Below are positions 6,149 through 13,335 of a stretch of DNA of 15,892 nucleotides, piece after piece; the first letter of the stretch is position 1, and each line of letters begins with the position of its first letter. The notes under the pieces were generated by a model that had not been told where the DNA came from, made no database searches, and saw only the letters and a list, made by a program, of their open reading frames with translations. The DNA is from Chloroflexota bacterium (GTDB taxonomy: Bacteria; Chloroflexota; Dehalococcoidia; Lucifugimonadales; JADFKI01). The stretch is taken from the NCBI GenBank assembly GCA_024648655.1, contig JAGGDZ010000001.1, positions 1 to 15,892 of the forward strand, in the 5' to 3' direction. Position numbers and translations under genes: made by a program.

Positions 6149-7561
6149 ATGCCAATTCTGAATGATATACATTCGCAACTGAATGAGACGGAGATGCGAT
6201 GGGTGATGATGCCAGGGTCGGCTGGGGAGTTGCAGCGGGCGGTTGCCGCCGTGCGCGAAGATGGGTGCAGCCTGAGCGTTGCGGGCGGACGGCACGCGAT
6301 GGGCGGGCAGCAGTTTCTCGACGGGGGTGCGCTGCTGGATACGCGGGGGCTGGACCGGATACTGGAGCTGGACGCGGAGCGCGGGCTGGTGCGGGTGGAG
6401 GCGGGGATGATGTGGGACGACCTGGCGCGGGGGCTGCGGGAGATGCAGCGGGGTAATGAGCGGCGGTGGAGCGTGGTGCAGAAGCAGACGGGCGCAGATA
6501 GGCTGAGCATCGGGGGCGCGCTGTCGGCGAACGGGCACGGGCGGGGGCTGACTTACAAGCCGATCGTGCAGGATGTGGAGTCATTCGAGCTGGTGGATGC
6601 GACGGGGACGATGCGGCGTTGCGGCCGGACGGAGAACTCGGAGCTTTTCCGGCTTGCGATTGGAGGATACGGGCTGTTCGGGGTGATATACGCCGTTACG
6701 CTGCGGCTAATGAGGGCGCACAAGGTGCGGCGCGCAGTGGAGATTACGAGCATCGAACGGCTTGAGGGGCTGTTCGAGGAGCGGATTGCGGCAGGGTTCA
6801 CTTATGGGGACTTCCAGTACATGACGGACGAGGGATCGGCAGGCTTCCTGCGGGATGGTGTGATGTCGTGCTATGCGCCTGTCGCCGATGGCGATGCAGG
6901 GGCGGTGGCAGAGCCGCGCTACCTGCTGAGCGAGCGGGACTGGCGTGGGCTGCTTTACCTGTCGCATAAGGACAAGGCGCGGGCGTTCGAGGAGTACGCG
7001 GGGTTCTACATGCGGACGAACGGGCAGATTTACGATAGCGATACGTTCCAGCTGAGCATGTATATCGACGACTATCACCGGGAACTGGACCGCAGCCTAG
7101 GGTCGAAGGTGAAGTGCACGGAGACTATCACGGAATTGTATGTGCCGCTGGGGTCGCTGGCGGACTTCATGGATGCGGCGTCGCGGGAGTTGCTGGCGCG
7201 CAAGGCAAATGTGATATACGGGACGATACGTCTGATCGAGCAGGACGACGAGACGTTTCTGAACTGGGCACGGCAGCCATACGCCTGCATCGTATTCAAC
7301 CTGCATGTGGAGCATACGGAGGCTGGGGTGGCACGCGCGGCGGATGCGCTGCGGGCGTTGATCGACCTTGCGACGGAGCGCGGGGGGAGCTACTTCCTGA
7401 CTTACAATAGGTTCGCGACCGTGGAGCAGCTTGTGCGGTGCTATCCGCAGTTTCCGGAGTTCTTGGCTAAGCAGAGAGAGTACGACACGGAGGCGGTGTT
7501 TTCCAGCGACTGGCTGCGGGCGTATGCGGGGGCTGACATCGATAGACAGGGATGGGCATGA
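6149..7561 (+). CDS. FAD-linked oxidase of the VAO / aldonolactone oxidase type
   Basis: 470 aa from the ATG at 6149, chosen because TAAGGA ends 7 nt before it; an upstream in-frame ATG at 6116 has no such site. The N-terminal FAD-binding domain has GGRHAMGG (46-53), in which His49 is at the position that binds FAD covalently in many VAO enzymes. Further FAD-domain segments are LSIGGALSANGHGRG (119-133) and GGYGLFGVIYAVTLRL (172-187). The C-terminal part ends in FLAKQREYDTEAVFSSDWLRAY, similar to D-arabinono-lactone and alditol oxidases. It most likely oxidises a sugar, lactone or related alcohol; the substrate is unknown. It stands alone, divergent from hicA and convergent with the moaC-side genes. 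Confidence 0.85.
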   Translation: MPILNDIHSQLNETEMRWVMMPGSAGELQRAVAAVREDGCSLSVAGGRHAMGGQQFLDGGALLDTRGLDRILELDAERGLVRVEAGMMWDDLARGLREMQRGNERRWSVVQKQTGADRLSIGGALSANGHGRGLTYKPIVQDVESFELVDATGTMRRCGRTENSELFRLAIGGYGLFGVIYAVTLRLMRAHKVRRAVEITSIERLEGLFEERIAAGFTYGDFQYMTDEGSAGFLRDGVMSCYAPVADGDAGAVAEPRYLLSERDWRGLLYLSHKDKARAFEEYAGFYMRTNGQIYDSDTFQLSMYIDDYHRELDRSLGSKVKCTETITELYVPLGSLADFMDAASRELLARKANVIYGTIRLIEQDDETFLNWARQPYACIVFNLHVEHTEAGVARAADALRALIDLATERGGSYFLTYNRFATVEQLVRCYPQFPEFLAKQREYDTEAVFSSDWLRAYAGADIDRQGWA

Positions 7562-7578
7562 TGGGGATTGGGAGTAGT

Positions 7579-7731
7579 TCAGTTGCCCAGCCAATTGCTT
7601 GCGATGATGGCCGCTAGCAGTCTTCCGCCTATGCCTATCATCGTGTACATCTCGCTTTTCGTGCGCTGATGATGCGTCCGCTCGTATCCTCGACTTCCGT
7701 ATATCCCAGTATGGTCAGAGTCATTCAGCAT
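7579..7731 (-). CDS. Candidate 50-aa small membrane-associated protein
   Basis: An uninterrupted frame of 50 codons runs from ATG (7731-7729) to TGA (7581-7579). The N-terminal 28 residues are polar and rich in His, Arg and Tyr. The C-terminal part, MYTMIGIGGRLLAAIIASNW, reads as one short hydrophobic helix. It lies 58 bp downstream of moaC on the same strand and could be the last gene of that transcript. The upstream frame is closed by a TGA two codons before the start. No Shine-Dalgarno sequence is clear, and the start overlaps a 10-bp tandem repeat. I do not recognise a family; a chance frame is a real alternative. Confidence 0.3.
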   Translation of the reverse strand: MLNDSDHTGIYGSRGYERTHHQRTKSEMYTMIGIGGRLLAAIIASNWLGN

Positions 7732-7743
7732 ACTTCAGCATAC
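7724..7743. repeat. Tandem 10-bp repeat
   Basis: TTCAGCATAC occurs twice head to tail (7724-7733, 7734-7743), between moaC and the candidate small gene at 7579-7731. Confidence 0.8.
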
Positions 7744-7789
7744 TGCTGTTGTGCCGTTTCCGTCATCGATGGACGGCATTATGTCTTCT

Positions 7790-8272
7790 TCAGTCGTTAC
7801 GGTAGTCGCCGCTCTGTCCGCCGCTTTTGCGCGTGAGGCGGATGGCTTCGATTCGCATGGCGCGGTCAACGGCTTTGCACATGTCGTAGATGGTGAGGGC
7901 TGCGATGCTGACGGCGGTGAGCGCTTCCATCTCGACACCGGTCTTGCCGGTGGTCTTGGCTTCGGCGGTGATGCGGACGGCGTTGGCGTCCTCGTCCAGG
8001 TCGAAATCGACGGCGATGCTGCTAAGGGGAAGCGGGTGGCAGAGGGGAATCAGGCTGGAGGTCTGCTTAGCACCCATGATGCCTGCAATGCGGGCTACGG
8101 CGAGGACGTCTCCCTTGTCGAAGGTATTGTTGGCGACAAGGCGTAGGGTTTCGGGCTGCATTGCCACGCTGCCGACAGCGACGGCGATGCGCTCGGTGTC
8201 GGGCTTGGAGCTTACATCGACCATGCTGGCGTTGCCGCTTTGGTCTATGTGGGTCAGTACGCGTTGGGGCAT
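7790..8272 (-). CDS. moaC: Cyclic pyranopterin monophosphate synthase MoaC
   Basis: 160 aa from the ATG at 8272, preferred over an ATG at 8293 because GAGGTG lies 5 nt upstream. MoaC converts the MoaA product (3',8-cyclo-GTP) to cyclic pyranopterin monophosphate, the first stable intermediate of molybdenum cofactor. The active-site residues are all present: Lys53 (DKGDVL), His79 (LCHPLPL), Glu114 and Glu116 (TGVEMEAL), Asp130 and Lys133 (YDMCKAVDRAM). The family start MVDVSSK is at 17-23. It lies 52 bp downstream of rnhA and in the same direction as moaA, so the pathway's first two enzymes probably share a transcript. Confidence 0.97.
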   Translation of the reverse strand: MPQRVLTHIDQSGNASMVDVSSKPDTERIAVAVGSVAMQPETLRLVANNTFDKGDVLAVARIAGIMGAKQTSSLIPLCHPLPLSSIAVDFDLDEDANAVRITAEAKTTGKTGVEMEALTAVSIAALTIYDMCKAVDRAMRIEAIRLTRKSGGQSGDYRND

Positions 8273-8324
8273 TGCTTCACCTCGAGGCAACATTGATGAA
8301 TAGGATGGATAGATTTTTAGTTGT

Positions 8325-8822
8325 TCAGTCTGTCAGACGGTCAATCGACGCCATGCTCGCTTCGTAGCCTTCGTCGATGGCTAGGTTGTTGGATTGGGAT
8401 GCACCTACCGCAAGGGCGTCGGCGTGTTCGTTGCCGGGGTTGCCGGCGTGTCCCTTCACCCAACACAATTCAACTTTATGGACGTCGAGAAGTTTCAGTA
8501 GCCTCGTCCACAGGTCGGGGTTGAGCGCATTCTCCCTCTTGTTGCGCTTCCAGCCGTTTGCCTGCCAGCGCTTTGCCCATCCTTTGTTCACGGCGTCCAC
8601 GATGTACTTAGAGTCGCTGAAGATAGTCACCTCGCAAGGATGCTTCAAAGCCTGCAAACCTTCGATGACAGCGAGCAGTTCCATGCGATTGTTGGTGGTC
8701 TTACGGAAGCCGCCGCTGAGTTCATTGCGATGCTTGCCGTGCTGCATGACGGCGCCGTAGCCGCCGGGACCGGGATTACCGGAGCATGCGCCGTCGGTGT
8801 AGATGGTGATTTTGTCTGACAT
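8325..8822 (-). CDS. rnhA: Ribonuclease HI
   Basis: 165 aa from the ATG at 8822 (MSDKITIYTDG), which matches the usual RNase HI start and leaves the upstream small gene intact; longer in-frame starts up to 8906 overlap that gene. Catalytic residues are Asp10 (YTDGACSGNPGPGG), Glu48 (NNRMELLAV), Asp70 (FSDSKYIVDAV) and Asp135 (GNEHADALA), with the supporting His125 in VKGHAGN. The basic handle region (GWAKRWQANGWKRNKRE) is also present, so this is the E. coli-like form. It removes RNA from RNA-DNA hybrids such as R-loops and primers. No clear Shine-Dalgarno sequence is seen. It sits between two moa genes with no functional link to them. Confidence 0.96.
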   Translation of the reverse strand: MSDKITIYTDGACSGNPGPGGYGAVMQHGKHRNELSGGFRKTTNNRMELLAVIEGLQALKHPCEVTIFSDSKYIVDAVNKGWAKRWQANGWKRNKRENALNPDLWTRLLKLLDVHKVELCWVKGHAGNPGNEHADALAVGASQSNNLAIDEGYEASMASIDRLTD

Positions 8823-8841
8823 GGGCGCAGGAGATGAAAGC

Positions 8842-9066
8842 TCACAGATTGACATCGGTCTCACAAACGTTGAAGCGCTTGTCAATTGCCTCGAACTGCC
8901 TGTCAACGGACTCGGCGAATTCCGCCAACACTTGGGGCAACTCGAACAGTTCCCGTGTCAGCAGCAGTGAACGCAGTTCTTCCAAAAACGCGGGGGTATC
9001 GTCAAGAATCTGTATAAGGTTTTCTCCGGTATTTTCTCCGGTATTTTCTCCGGTAATGGTCGTCAT
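8842..9066 (-). CDS. Small coiled hypothetical protein with GEN repeat
   Basis: 74 aa. The N-terminus contains a threefold T/I-GEN repeat (GENTGENTGEN) coded by a 12-bp tandem repeat. The rest, TPAFLEELRSLLLTRELFELPQVLAEFAESVDRQFEAIDKRF, is helical with a coiled-coil-like pattern ending in VDRQFEAIDKRF. This resembles small proteins of unknown function whose tails repeat V/IDxRFExIDxRF. It ends 19 bp before rnhA and starts 53 bp after moaA on the same strand. No function can be assigned. Confidence 0.65.
   Translation of the reverse strand: MTTITGENTGENTGENLIQILDDTPAFLEELRSLLLTRELFELPQVLAEFAESVDRQFEAIDKRFNVCETDVNL
9020..9055. repeat. Three tandem copies of a 12-bp unit
   Basis: TTTTCTCCGGTA is repeated exactly three times (9020-9031, 9032-9043, 9044-9055). 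It lies inside the small coding frame at 8842-9066, and because the unit is 12 bp, copy-number change would keep the frame. Confidence 0.95.
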
Positions 9067-9119
9067 ATCTCTGGACTTCGGTTCAGCCGAGGCTGCTCAT
9101 ATTCACACGACTCCCGGAC

Positions 9120-10169
9120 TTAGCCGCCGATGTGGTACATCTCGACTTTTTTGCGGCGGGCGCGGAGTTCGTCGGTCATGGAAGCGCGCTCTTCGGAGTA
9201 GCGGTCTGTGCGGACGCTCCATGTGGCGCGGATGATGTCGGTAATCTCGGTGTCGTCAGCGCCGTCTCGCATGGGAGTTCGGAGATCGGTGCCGTTGACA
9301 CCGAAAAGGCAGGTGAAGAGCGTGCCTTCGGGTGAGAGGCGCAGGCGCGTGCAATCGCCGCAGAAGGGCTGGGTTACAGAAGCGATGACGCCAATTTCGC
9401 CACTGCCGTCCTTGTATCGGTATCGGTTGGCGACCTCGCCGCGATAGTTGGCATCAGCCGGTACAAGCGGCAATTCGGCGGCAATTCGGGCAACTATTTC
9501 TTCTGCGGACACGACCTCATCGAGCCGCCAGCCGTTGAGGTTGCCGACATCCATATATTCGATGAAGCGCACGATGTGGCCGCGCTCACGGAAGTAGCGG
9601 GCAAGGTCAACGAGGGTGTGGTCGTTGACGCCCTTTTGCACCACGGAGTTGATCTTGATAGGGCTGAATCCTGCTTTTTCGGCGGCGGCGATGCCATCGA
9701 GTACGCGCCCGACGCCGAAGCCGCGCCCGTTCATCTTGCGGAATATGGCGTCGTCGAGCGTGTCGAGGCTCACCGTGAGGCGCTGTAAGCCGGCGTTGCG
9801 GAGCGCAGTCGCCTTCTGAGGGAGCAGGTATGCGTTGGTGGTCATAGTGAGATCGCCGATGCCATCTATGTCGGCGAGCAACGCAACGAGCTTGTCAACT
9901 TCGTTGCGGACAAGCGGCTCGCCGCCGGTGAGGCGCACTTTGACGACGCCAAGCTCGACGAATATGCGCGTGAGGCGGGCAATCTCCTCGAAGGTGAGGA
10001 GGTCTGCCTTCTGCAAGAACTCGTAGCGTTCGCCGAAAATCTCGGCGGGCATGCAGTAGGTGCATCGAAAGTTGCAGCGGTCGGTTACGGAGATGCGAAG
10101 GTCGCGCAAGGGCCGCTTGAACTTGTCAAGTATGGCGATGGTTTGAGAGTCTGTGGTGGTCATGAGCAT
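9120..10169 (-). CDS. moaA: GTP 3',8-cyclase MoaA (radical SAM)
   Basis: 349 aa from the ATG at 10169; an ATG two codons on (10163) is the main alternative. The N-terminal radical-SAM cluster motif CNFRCTYC gives Cys32, Cys36 and Cys39. The SAM-binding LTGGEPLVR and the NAYLLP and VSLDTLDD segments follow. The second cluster, specific to MoaA, uses Cys270, Cys273 and Cys287 (PFCGDCTRLRLSPEGTLFTC), and the chain ends in the functional Gly-Gly tail. MoaA rearranges GTP to 3',8-cyclo-GTP, the substrate of MoaC downstream. A perfect TATAAT lies directly before the start. Confidence 0.97.
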   Translation of the reverse strand: MLMTTTDSQTIAILDKFKRPLRDLRISVTDRCNFRCTYCMPAEIFGERYEFLQKADLLTFEEIARLTRIFVELGVVKVRLTGGEPLVRNEVDKLVALLADIDGIGDLTMTTNAYLLPQKATALRNAGLQRLTVSLDTLDDAIFRKMNGRGFGVGRVLDGIAAAEKAGFSPIKINSVVQKGVNDHTLVDLARYFRERGHIVRFIEYMDVGNLNGWRLDEVVSAEEIVARIAAELPLVPADANYRGEVANRYRYKDGSGEIGVIASVTQPFCGDCTRLRLSPEGTLFTCLFGVNGTDLRTPMRDGADDTEITDIIRATWSVRTDRYSEERASMTDELRARRKKVEMYHIGG

Positions 10170-10175
10170 ATTATA
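10170..10175 (-). promoter_or_regulatory. -10 element of moaA
   Basis: A perfect TATAAT on the minus strand ends directly at the ATG of moaA. Transcription would start about 7 nt later, at or next to the second ATG (10163). That would make a leaderless mRNA if this element is used. No good -35 is seen at 17-18 bp. Confidence 0.4.
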
Positions 10176-10200
10176 ACCTACGACTGCAACTGGGGCTAAC

Positions 10201-10260
10201 GGATGCACAGTATAGATAACAAGGATGTACGGTATAGAAAGGATGCAAGCTATAGAGAAA
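10201..10260. repeat. Three degenerate tandem repeats, GGATGNA..TATAGA type
   Basis: Three units of 18-22 bp (10201-10222, 10223-10240, 10241-10260) each begin with GGATG and contain TATAGA followed by A-rich sequence. They lie between rdgB and moaA. The GGATGCACAG start is shared with other intergenic copies in the window, such as 12756-12773. Confidence 0.6.
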
Positions 10261-10303
10261 GGACATATCCTTCCGATATATCCCTCTATTCTACTCGCCC
10301 TGC

Positions 10304-10891
10304 CTATTCTGTTAGGGCATGGGCGGCTTTGCGGGCGGCGATTGCGCGATGGCTGACGGTGTTCTTTTCGGCGTCGGTGAGTTCTGCCATTGTGCGGTTA
10401 TGCTCCGGCATGTAGAAGACGGGGTCGTAGCCGAAGCCTTTGTCGCCGCGCGGGTGCGAGATGATGATGCCTTCGCATGCGCCGCCGTGCAGTTCGATAT
10501 CGCCTTCCGGGGTGGCGATGGCTATCACGCAACGGAAGCGGGCGGTCCATGGCTGCGGGTGGGGCGAAATGTTGCCGAGGAGCTTGGCGATGCGGTCAAC
10601 GTCGGTAGCGTTGGGACCGGCGTAGCGGGCAGAGTGTACGCCGGGTGCGCCGTTGAGAGGGTCCACTTCAAGGCCGGAATCGTCAGCAAGGGTTAATAAG
10701 CCAGCGAGGCGGGCGTAGGTGGCTGCCTTGAGCGCGGCGTTTTCTTCGAGGGTTTGTCCCGTCTCGTCCACATCGAGTTCAATGCCGACATCGGATAGGG
10801 ACACTAGCGTGTATGGCACGCCGCGCAGCAGGTCGCGCAGCTCGGCAAGCTTGCCTGTGTTGTGGGTGGCGATGAGGAGCCGTTTGGTCAT
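10304..10891 (-). CDS. rdgB: XTP/dITP diphosphatase, RdgB/HAM1 family
   Basis: 195 aa, the standard length. Signature segments are THNTGK (9-14), the EENAALKA region (49-56), ADDSGLEVD (69-77), GAPGVHSARYAG (81-92), FGYDPVF (153-159) and SHRAIA (180-185). The enzyme hydrolyses XTP, dITP and ITP to monophosphates and pyrophosphate, keeping deaminated purines out of DNA and RNA. It lies 67 bp downstream of the alkylation-repair gene in the same direction, so two genome-protection genes stand side by side. The ATG at 10891 is preceded by only a weak ribosome-binding site. Confidence 0.97.
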   Translation of the reverse strand: MTKRLLIATHNTGKLAELRDLLRGVPYTLVSLSDVGIELDVDETGQTLEENAALKAATYARLAGLLTLADDSGLEVDPLNGAPGVHSARYAGPNATDVDRIAKLLGNISPHPQPWTARFRCVIAIATPEGDIELHGGACEGIIISHPRGDKGFGYDPVFYMPEHNRTMAELTDAEKNTVSHRAIAARKAAHALTE

Positions 10892-10957
10892 GCTACTTTA
10901 CATCGATGTACAGAATTGGATAGGAATAGCCGAATAGCCCCCTTCGTAACCCTCAGA

Positions 10958-10982
10958 CCTAACCATCAGAGAGATGGTTAGG
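10958..10982. repeat. Perfect 10-bp hairpin spanning the stop codon of the alkylation-repair gene
   Basis: CCTAACCATC (10958-10967), a 5-nt loop AGAGA and GATGGTTAGG (10973-10982) form a perfect stem. It covers the last codons and the TAG stop of the gene at 10959-11663. No T-run follows on either strand, so it is more likely a processing or stability element than an intrinsic terminator. Confidence 0.75.
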
Positions 10983-11663
10983 GGACTTTGGGCGGCGAGG
11001 GTTTTTGATGCCTGTGGTTAGCTTAGCGCGAACTTCGCGCTTGACGCGGGCGGCAAGGCGGTCGTCGTGGGTATCCAGGAAGGATTGGACGGCTGCAGGG
11101 TCGTGCCAGACTAGCTCACGGAGCGCCCAGGAGAGCGCCTTCTGCACCATGTCCTCGCGATCGGCGGCGAGCATGTCGCATATCGCCAGTGTGCGCGGGG
11201 CGTCGCCGGTGCCGCCGTAAGAGCGCATGTTGAGGGCTACGGTGCTGACGAGGGCGGCTCGCCGCCACCAGAGATCGTCGGAAGCTGCCCAGCCTTTTAT
11301 CAGCGCGTCAGATGCGATGCCTTGCAGCCATGCGGGACCGGAGAGGGTGCGCGAGAAGTCGTCAACGGTGTCCCAGCTGTGCATGCCCTGTCCTAACTCG
11401 CGGAGAAGCGCATCATCGAGGCTGTCGAAGGCGAACTCGTGGTTGCGGATGAGTTCGTAGGCGACCCAGCGCAGGCCGCTGCGTCCATTTCTTCTGTCTC
11501 GGGCGAGTAGCTCGCGGGCGAGTCCGATGACGAACGCGGCGCCTGTGGTCTTGAGGGCACGGGAATGCTCGCGGCGCACCTTGCGGACGGTTGCCGTTGT
11601 TCTCTGCGGGAGCGCGTCAATGTCGGCTGCGATGCGCGCGGCGGCTTCGGCAGGAGTGGACAT
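10959..11663 (-). CDS. AlkD-like DNA alkylation repair protein (HEAT-repeat glycosylase)
   Basis: 234 aa, all-helical in appearance, matching the DNA alkylation repair (ALK/HEAT-like) family. Diagnostic segments are HSWDTVDDF (95-103), SDDLWWRRAALVST (128-141), REDMVQKALSWALRE (169-183) and RLAARVKREVRAKL (202-215). In AlkD a Trp and an Asp in the first segment and an Arg in the second act in removing N3- or N7-alkylated purines; Trp97, Asp101 and the Arg pair at 134-135 are the likely equivalents. The basic C-terminal tail (NPRRPKSPNH) may add DNA contacts. The ATG lies 3 bp after the aldolase stop, so the two genes are almost surely co-transcribed. Confidence 0.85.
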   Translation of the reverse strand: MSTPAEAAARIAADIDALPQRTTATVRKVRREHSRALKTTGAAFVIGLARELLARDRRNGRSGLRWVAYELIRNHEFAFDSLDDALLRELGQGMHSWDTVDDFSRTLSGPAWLQGIASDALIKGWAASDDLWWRRAALVSTVALNMRSYGGTGDAPRTLAICDMLAADREDMVQKALSWALRELVWHDPAAVQSFLDTHDDRLAARVKREVRAKLTTGIKNPRRPKSPNHLSDG

Positions 11664-11666
11664 TGC

Positions 11667-12704
11667 CTATGTGCCCATGTCCGGAGTGTACTTGCCTTGC
11701 CGGGCGGCACTGGTGAGCATTGCGCGGCGGTAGTATTCCTGCTGCGCGGCCTCGGTGTTGGCAGCATCGCCGCCCCATGCCTTGAGCGGAGCCGCCTGCA
11801 AAGCGCGCCCGTAGGAGAAGCTGAGTTCCCATGGAGCGTTCATGCTCTCGGCGGCGATGTTAATCGCGTTCAGATTCTCGGTCGCCTCTTCGTCGCTTTG
11901 CCCGCCGCTCAGGAAGACGATGCCGGGCACCGCCGCGGGGACTTCGCGCATGAAGGCGTCTAGGGTTCGCTCGGCGACTTCGTTGGCGTCGGCGCGTTCG
12001 GAGGCGTCCTTGCCGGAGATGACCATGTTGGGTTTGAGCAGGGTGCCGCGCAGGTCAACGCGCTGACGGGCGAGCTGGTCATAGGCGCTGTGAAGCGCGT
12101 TCAGCGTAACTTCGTGGCAGCGCTCGATGCTGTGATCGCCGTCCATCAGCGTCTCAGGCTCGACGATGGGGACAAGCCCCGCTTCCTGACTCAGAGCTGC
12201 GTAGCGCGCCAACATATGCGCGTTGGCGTCGATGCAATACTGGCTGGGAATGCTGTTTCCGTTGGCGTCTTTGCCGATGGTAATGACGGCTCGCCACTTG
12301 GCGAAGCGGGCGCCGATTTCGTAATACTCGGCGAGCCTGTCGCGGAGGCCGTCAAGCCCATCGGTAATCATCTCACCGTCTGTGTTGGCGAGCGGGTTTG
12401 CACCCTTGTCCACCTTGATGCCGGGGATGATGCCCTGCTCCCGGAGGATGCTGACGATTGGCGTGCCGTCCGCGCCGCGCTGCCGTAGCGTCTCGTCGTA
12501 GAGGATGACGCCGCTGATGAACTCGTTGGCGCCGGGTGTGCGGAAGAGCATTTCACGGTAGTCGCGGCGGTTCTGCTCGGTGGATTCGACGTTGATGGAG
12601 TCGAAGCGGCGTTTGATGGTGTTGGTGCTCTCGTCTGCGGCAAGGATGCCCTTTGCGGGGGCAACCAGCCTGCGGGCAATATCGTTCAGTTCGCCAATAA
12701 TCAT
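11667..12704 (-). CDS. fba: Class I fructose-1,6-bisphosphate aldolase
   Basis: 345 aa from the ATG at 12704, chosen because TAGGAG lies 7 nt upstream; a GTG one codon earlier is possible. Motifs of the Schiff-base (class I) enzyme are GILAADEST (19-27), IKVDKGANP (96-104), ARFAKWRAV (132-140) with Lys136, EPE (182-184), TLLKPNMV (221-228) with the Schiff-base Lys224, FLSGGQS, and FSYGRALQ. It splits fructose 1,6-bisphosphate into dihydroxyacetone phosphate and glyceraldehyde 3-phosphate. This form is the common animal/plant type and is less usual in bacteria than class II. It heads the minus-strand run that continues into the alkylation-repair gene and rdgB. Confidence 0.96.
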   Translation of the reverse strand: MIIGELNDIARRLVAPAKGILAADESTNTIKRRFDSINVESTEQNRRDYREMLFRTPGANEFISGVILYDETLRQRGADGTPIVSILREQGIIPGIKVDKGANPLANTDGEMITDGLDGLRDRLAEYYEIGARFAKWRAVITIGKDANGNSIPSQYCIDANAHMLARYAALSQEAGLVPIVEPETLMDGDHSIERCHEVTLNALHSAYDQLARQRVDLRGTLLKPNMVISGKDASERADANEVAERTLDAFMREVPAAVPGIVFLSGGQSDEEATENLNAINIAAESMNAPWELSFSYGRALQAAPLKAWGGDAANTEAAQQEYYRRAMLTSAARQGKYTPDMGT

Positions 12705-12734
12705 CACAAGGCTCCTAACAGGGAATTAGCCTAC

Positions 12735-12740
12735 ATTCTA
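12735..12740 (-). promoter_or_regulatory. Possible -10 element of the aldolase gene
   Basis: TAGAAT (5/6 match to TATAAT) on the minus strand would start transcription near 12728, about 24 nt before the ATG and just upstream of the TAGGAG site (12717-12712). No convincing -35 is found. Confidence 0.25.
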
Positions 12741-12755
12741 ATGGAAAAGTTACAC

Positions 12756-12773
12756 GGATGCACAGGATTGGAA
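12756..12773. repeat. Dispersed GGATGCACAGGATTGGAA repeat
   Basis: This 18-bp intergenic sequence has relatives at 10904-10926 (CGATGTACAGAATTGGAT) and, less exactly, at 10201-10260 and 14275-14293. All but the last lie between genes. Confidence 0.5.
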
Positions 12774-12828
12774 GGAATGAACAGAGATGTTTAGTGATGG
12801 CTTCTTGGGGAAATTCGCGCAGATTCTC

Positions 12829-12857
12829 TTGACATTATGAAACACCCGTGCTGACTT
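12829..12857 (+). promoter_or_regulatory. Promoter within cassette copy 1
   Basis: A perfect -35 TTGACA (12829-12834) is followed by a 17-bp spacer that ends in TGC and then TGACTT at the -10 position (12852-12857). The -10 is poor; the second copy has TAATTT. The predicted start is near 12864. Confidence 0.45.
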
Positions 12858-12863
12858 GCTTGT

Positions 12864-12959
12864 GTAGTTGAATATCCGCTCCGAGGCGGAGCCTTCCACT
12901 GAGGGTGAAGAAGCCCCCGAATTCGTGGCCGAAGACGGCCCCGCGAGTCGGGGGCTTTT
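12864..12959 (+). ncRNA. Putative ~96-nt structured leader/small RNA, copy 1
   Basis: The predicted transcript has three stem-loops. First is GCTCCG-AGG-CGGAGC (12878-12892). Second is a bulged stem CTTC-c-AC...GTGAAG (about 12893-12910). Last is a long terminator hairpin (12911-12957) ending in TTTT. The difference between copies in the first hairpin is in its loop, not its stem. I know of no named RNA family that fits. Expression is inferred from the promoter and terminator only. Confidence 0.35.
12911..12959 (+). terminator. Intrinsic terminator of cassette copy 1
   Basis: AAGCCCCCGA (12911-12920) pairs perfectly with TCGGGGGCTT (12948-12957). After one bulged A the stem continues with TTCG/CGAG. 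An inner stem GGCCG-AAGA-CGGCC (12927-12940) has a four-base loop. The stem ends in a run of four T. It lies about 100 bp upstream of the next plus-strand gene, so it would block transcription entering that gene unless bypassed. Confidence 0.8.
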
Positions 12960-13056
12960 GCCGTTATGGAGGGACGGAGTTTTACCCCGTCGGACAGAAT
13001 CCGAAGGATTATTCGCCTAAGTTTTGGAATGCCCGGAGGGGCTGAAAGGAATCGGT
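12960..13056. other. Region between cassette copy 1 and the small phage-like genes
   Basis: No gene and no second promoter recognised. Two small stem-loops are visible: GACGG...CCGTC (about 12973-12991) and AATCC-GAA-GGATT (about 12998-13010). Confidence 0.4.
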
Positions 13057-13314
13057 ATGACAACGGAAACCTACGGAACGCTGCGGCACTGTCTGATGGC
13101 GGGCATGTGCTCGGCGGCAGAGACTACGAGCACTTCGGGGAGCACCAGCGATGACGATTACGCTTCGGAGCGCGACAGGCTGAATCAGGCGAGGTGGCGC
13201 TGCCCGTATTCGGCGGACACTTCCGCGCAATACGCCAAGACTAACTACCAGAGCCACATTTACAAGCGCGTGTCGCTGCACTGCGAGCGCGATTGGATCG
13301 AGGAGAATTCCTGA
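13057..13314 (+). CDS. Small hypothetical phage-like protein
   Basis: 85 aa from the ATG at 13057, chosen for AAAGGA 6 nt upstream; the frame is also open further upstream to a TTG at 13024. The protein has a Ser/Thr/Asp-rich middle (ETTSTSGSTSDDDYASERD) and four Cys, and ends RVSLHCERDWIEENS. No known family recognised. The stop overlaps the next start as TGATG, a pattern typical of packed phage operons. Placement between the two cassette copies and just before the capsid frame suggests phage origin. Confidence 0.5.
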   Translation: MTTETYGTLRHCLMAGMCSAAETTSTSGSTSDDDYASERDRLNQARWRCPYSADTSAQYAKTNYQSHIYKRVSLHCERDWIEENS

Positions 13315-13335
13315 TGTGCGGAACATGCTACGAGG

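Larger units (their letters stand above)
12824..12959 (+). repeat. 136-bp promoter-leader-terminator cassette, copy 1
   Basis: This block is repeated at 14086-14221 with 4 mismatches in 136 bp. Two mismatches fall in the -10 region, one in the promoter spacer, and one in the 3-nt loop of the first hairpin. It stands at the junction between the housekeeping run and the small phage-like genes, about 100 bp before the first of these. The 136 bases are entirely taken up by promoter, leader hairpins and terminator. No convincing protein-coding frame of its own is seen. Confidence 0.95.
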
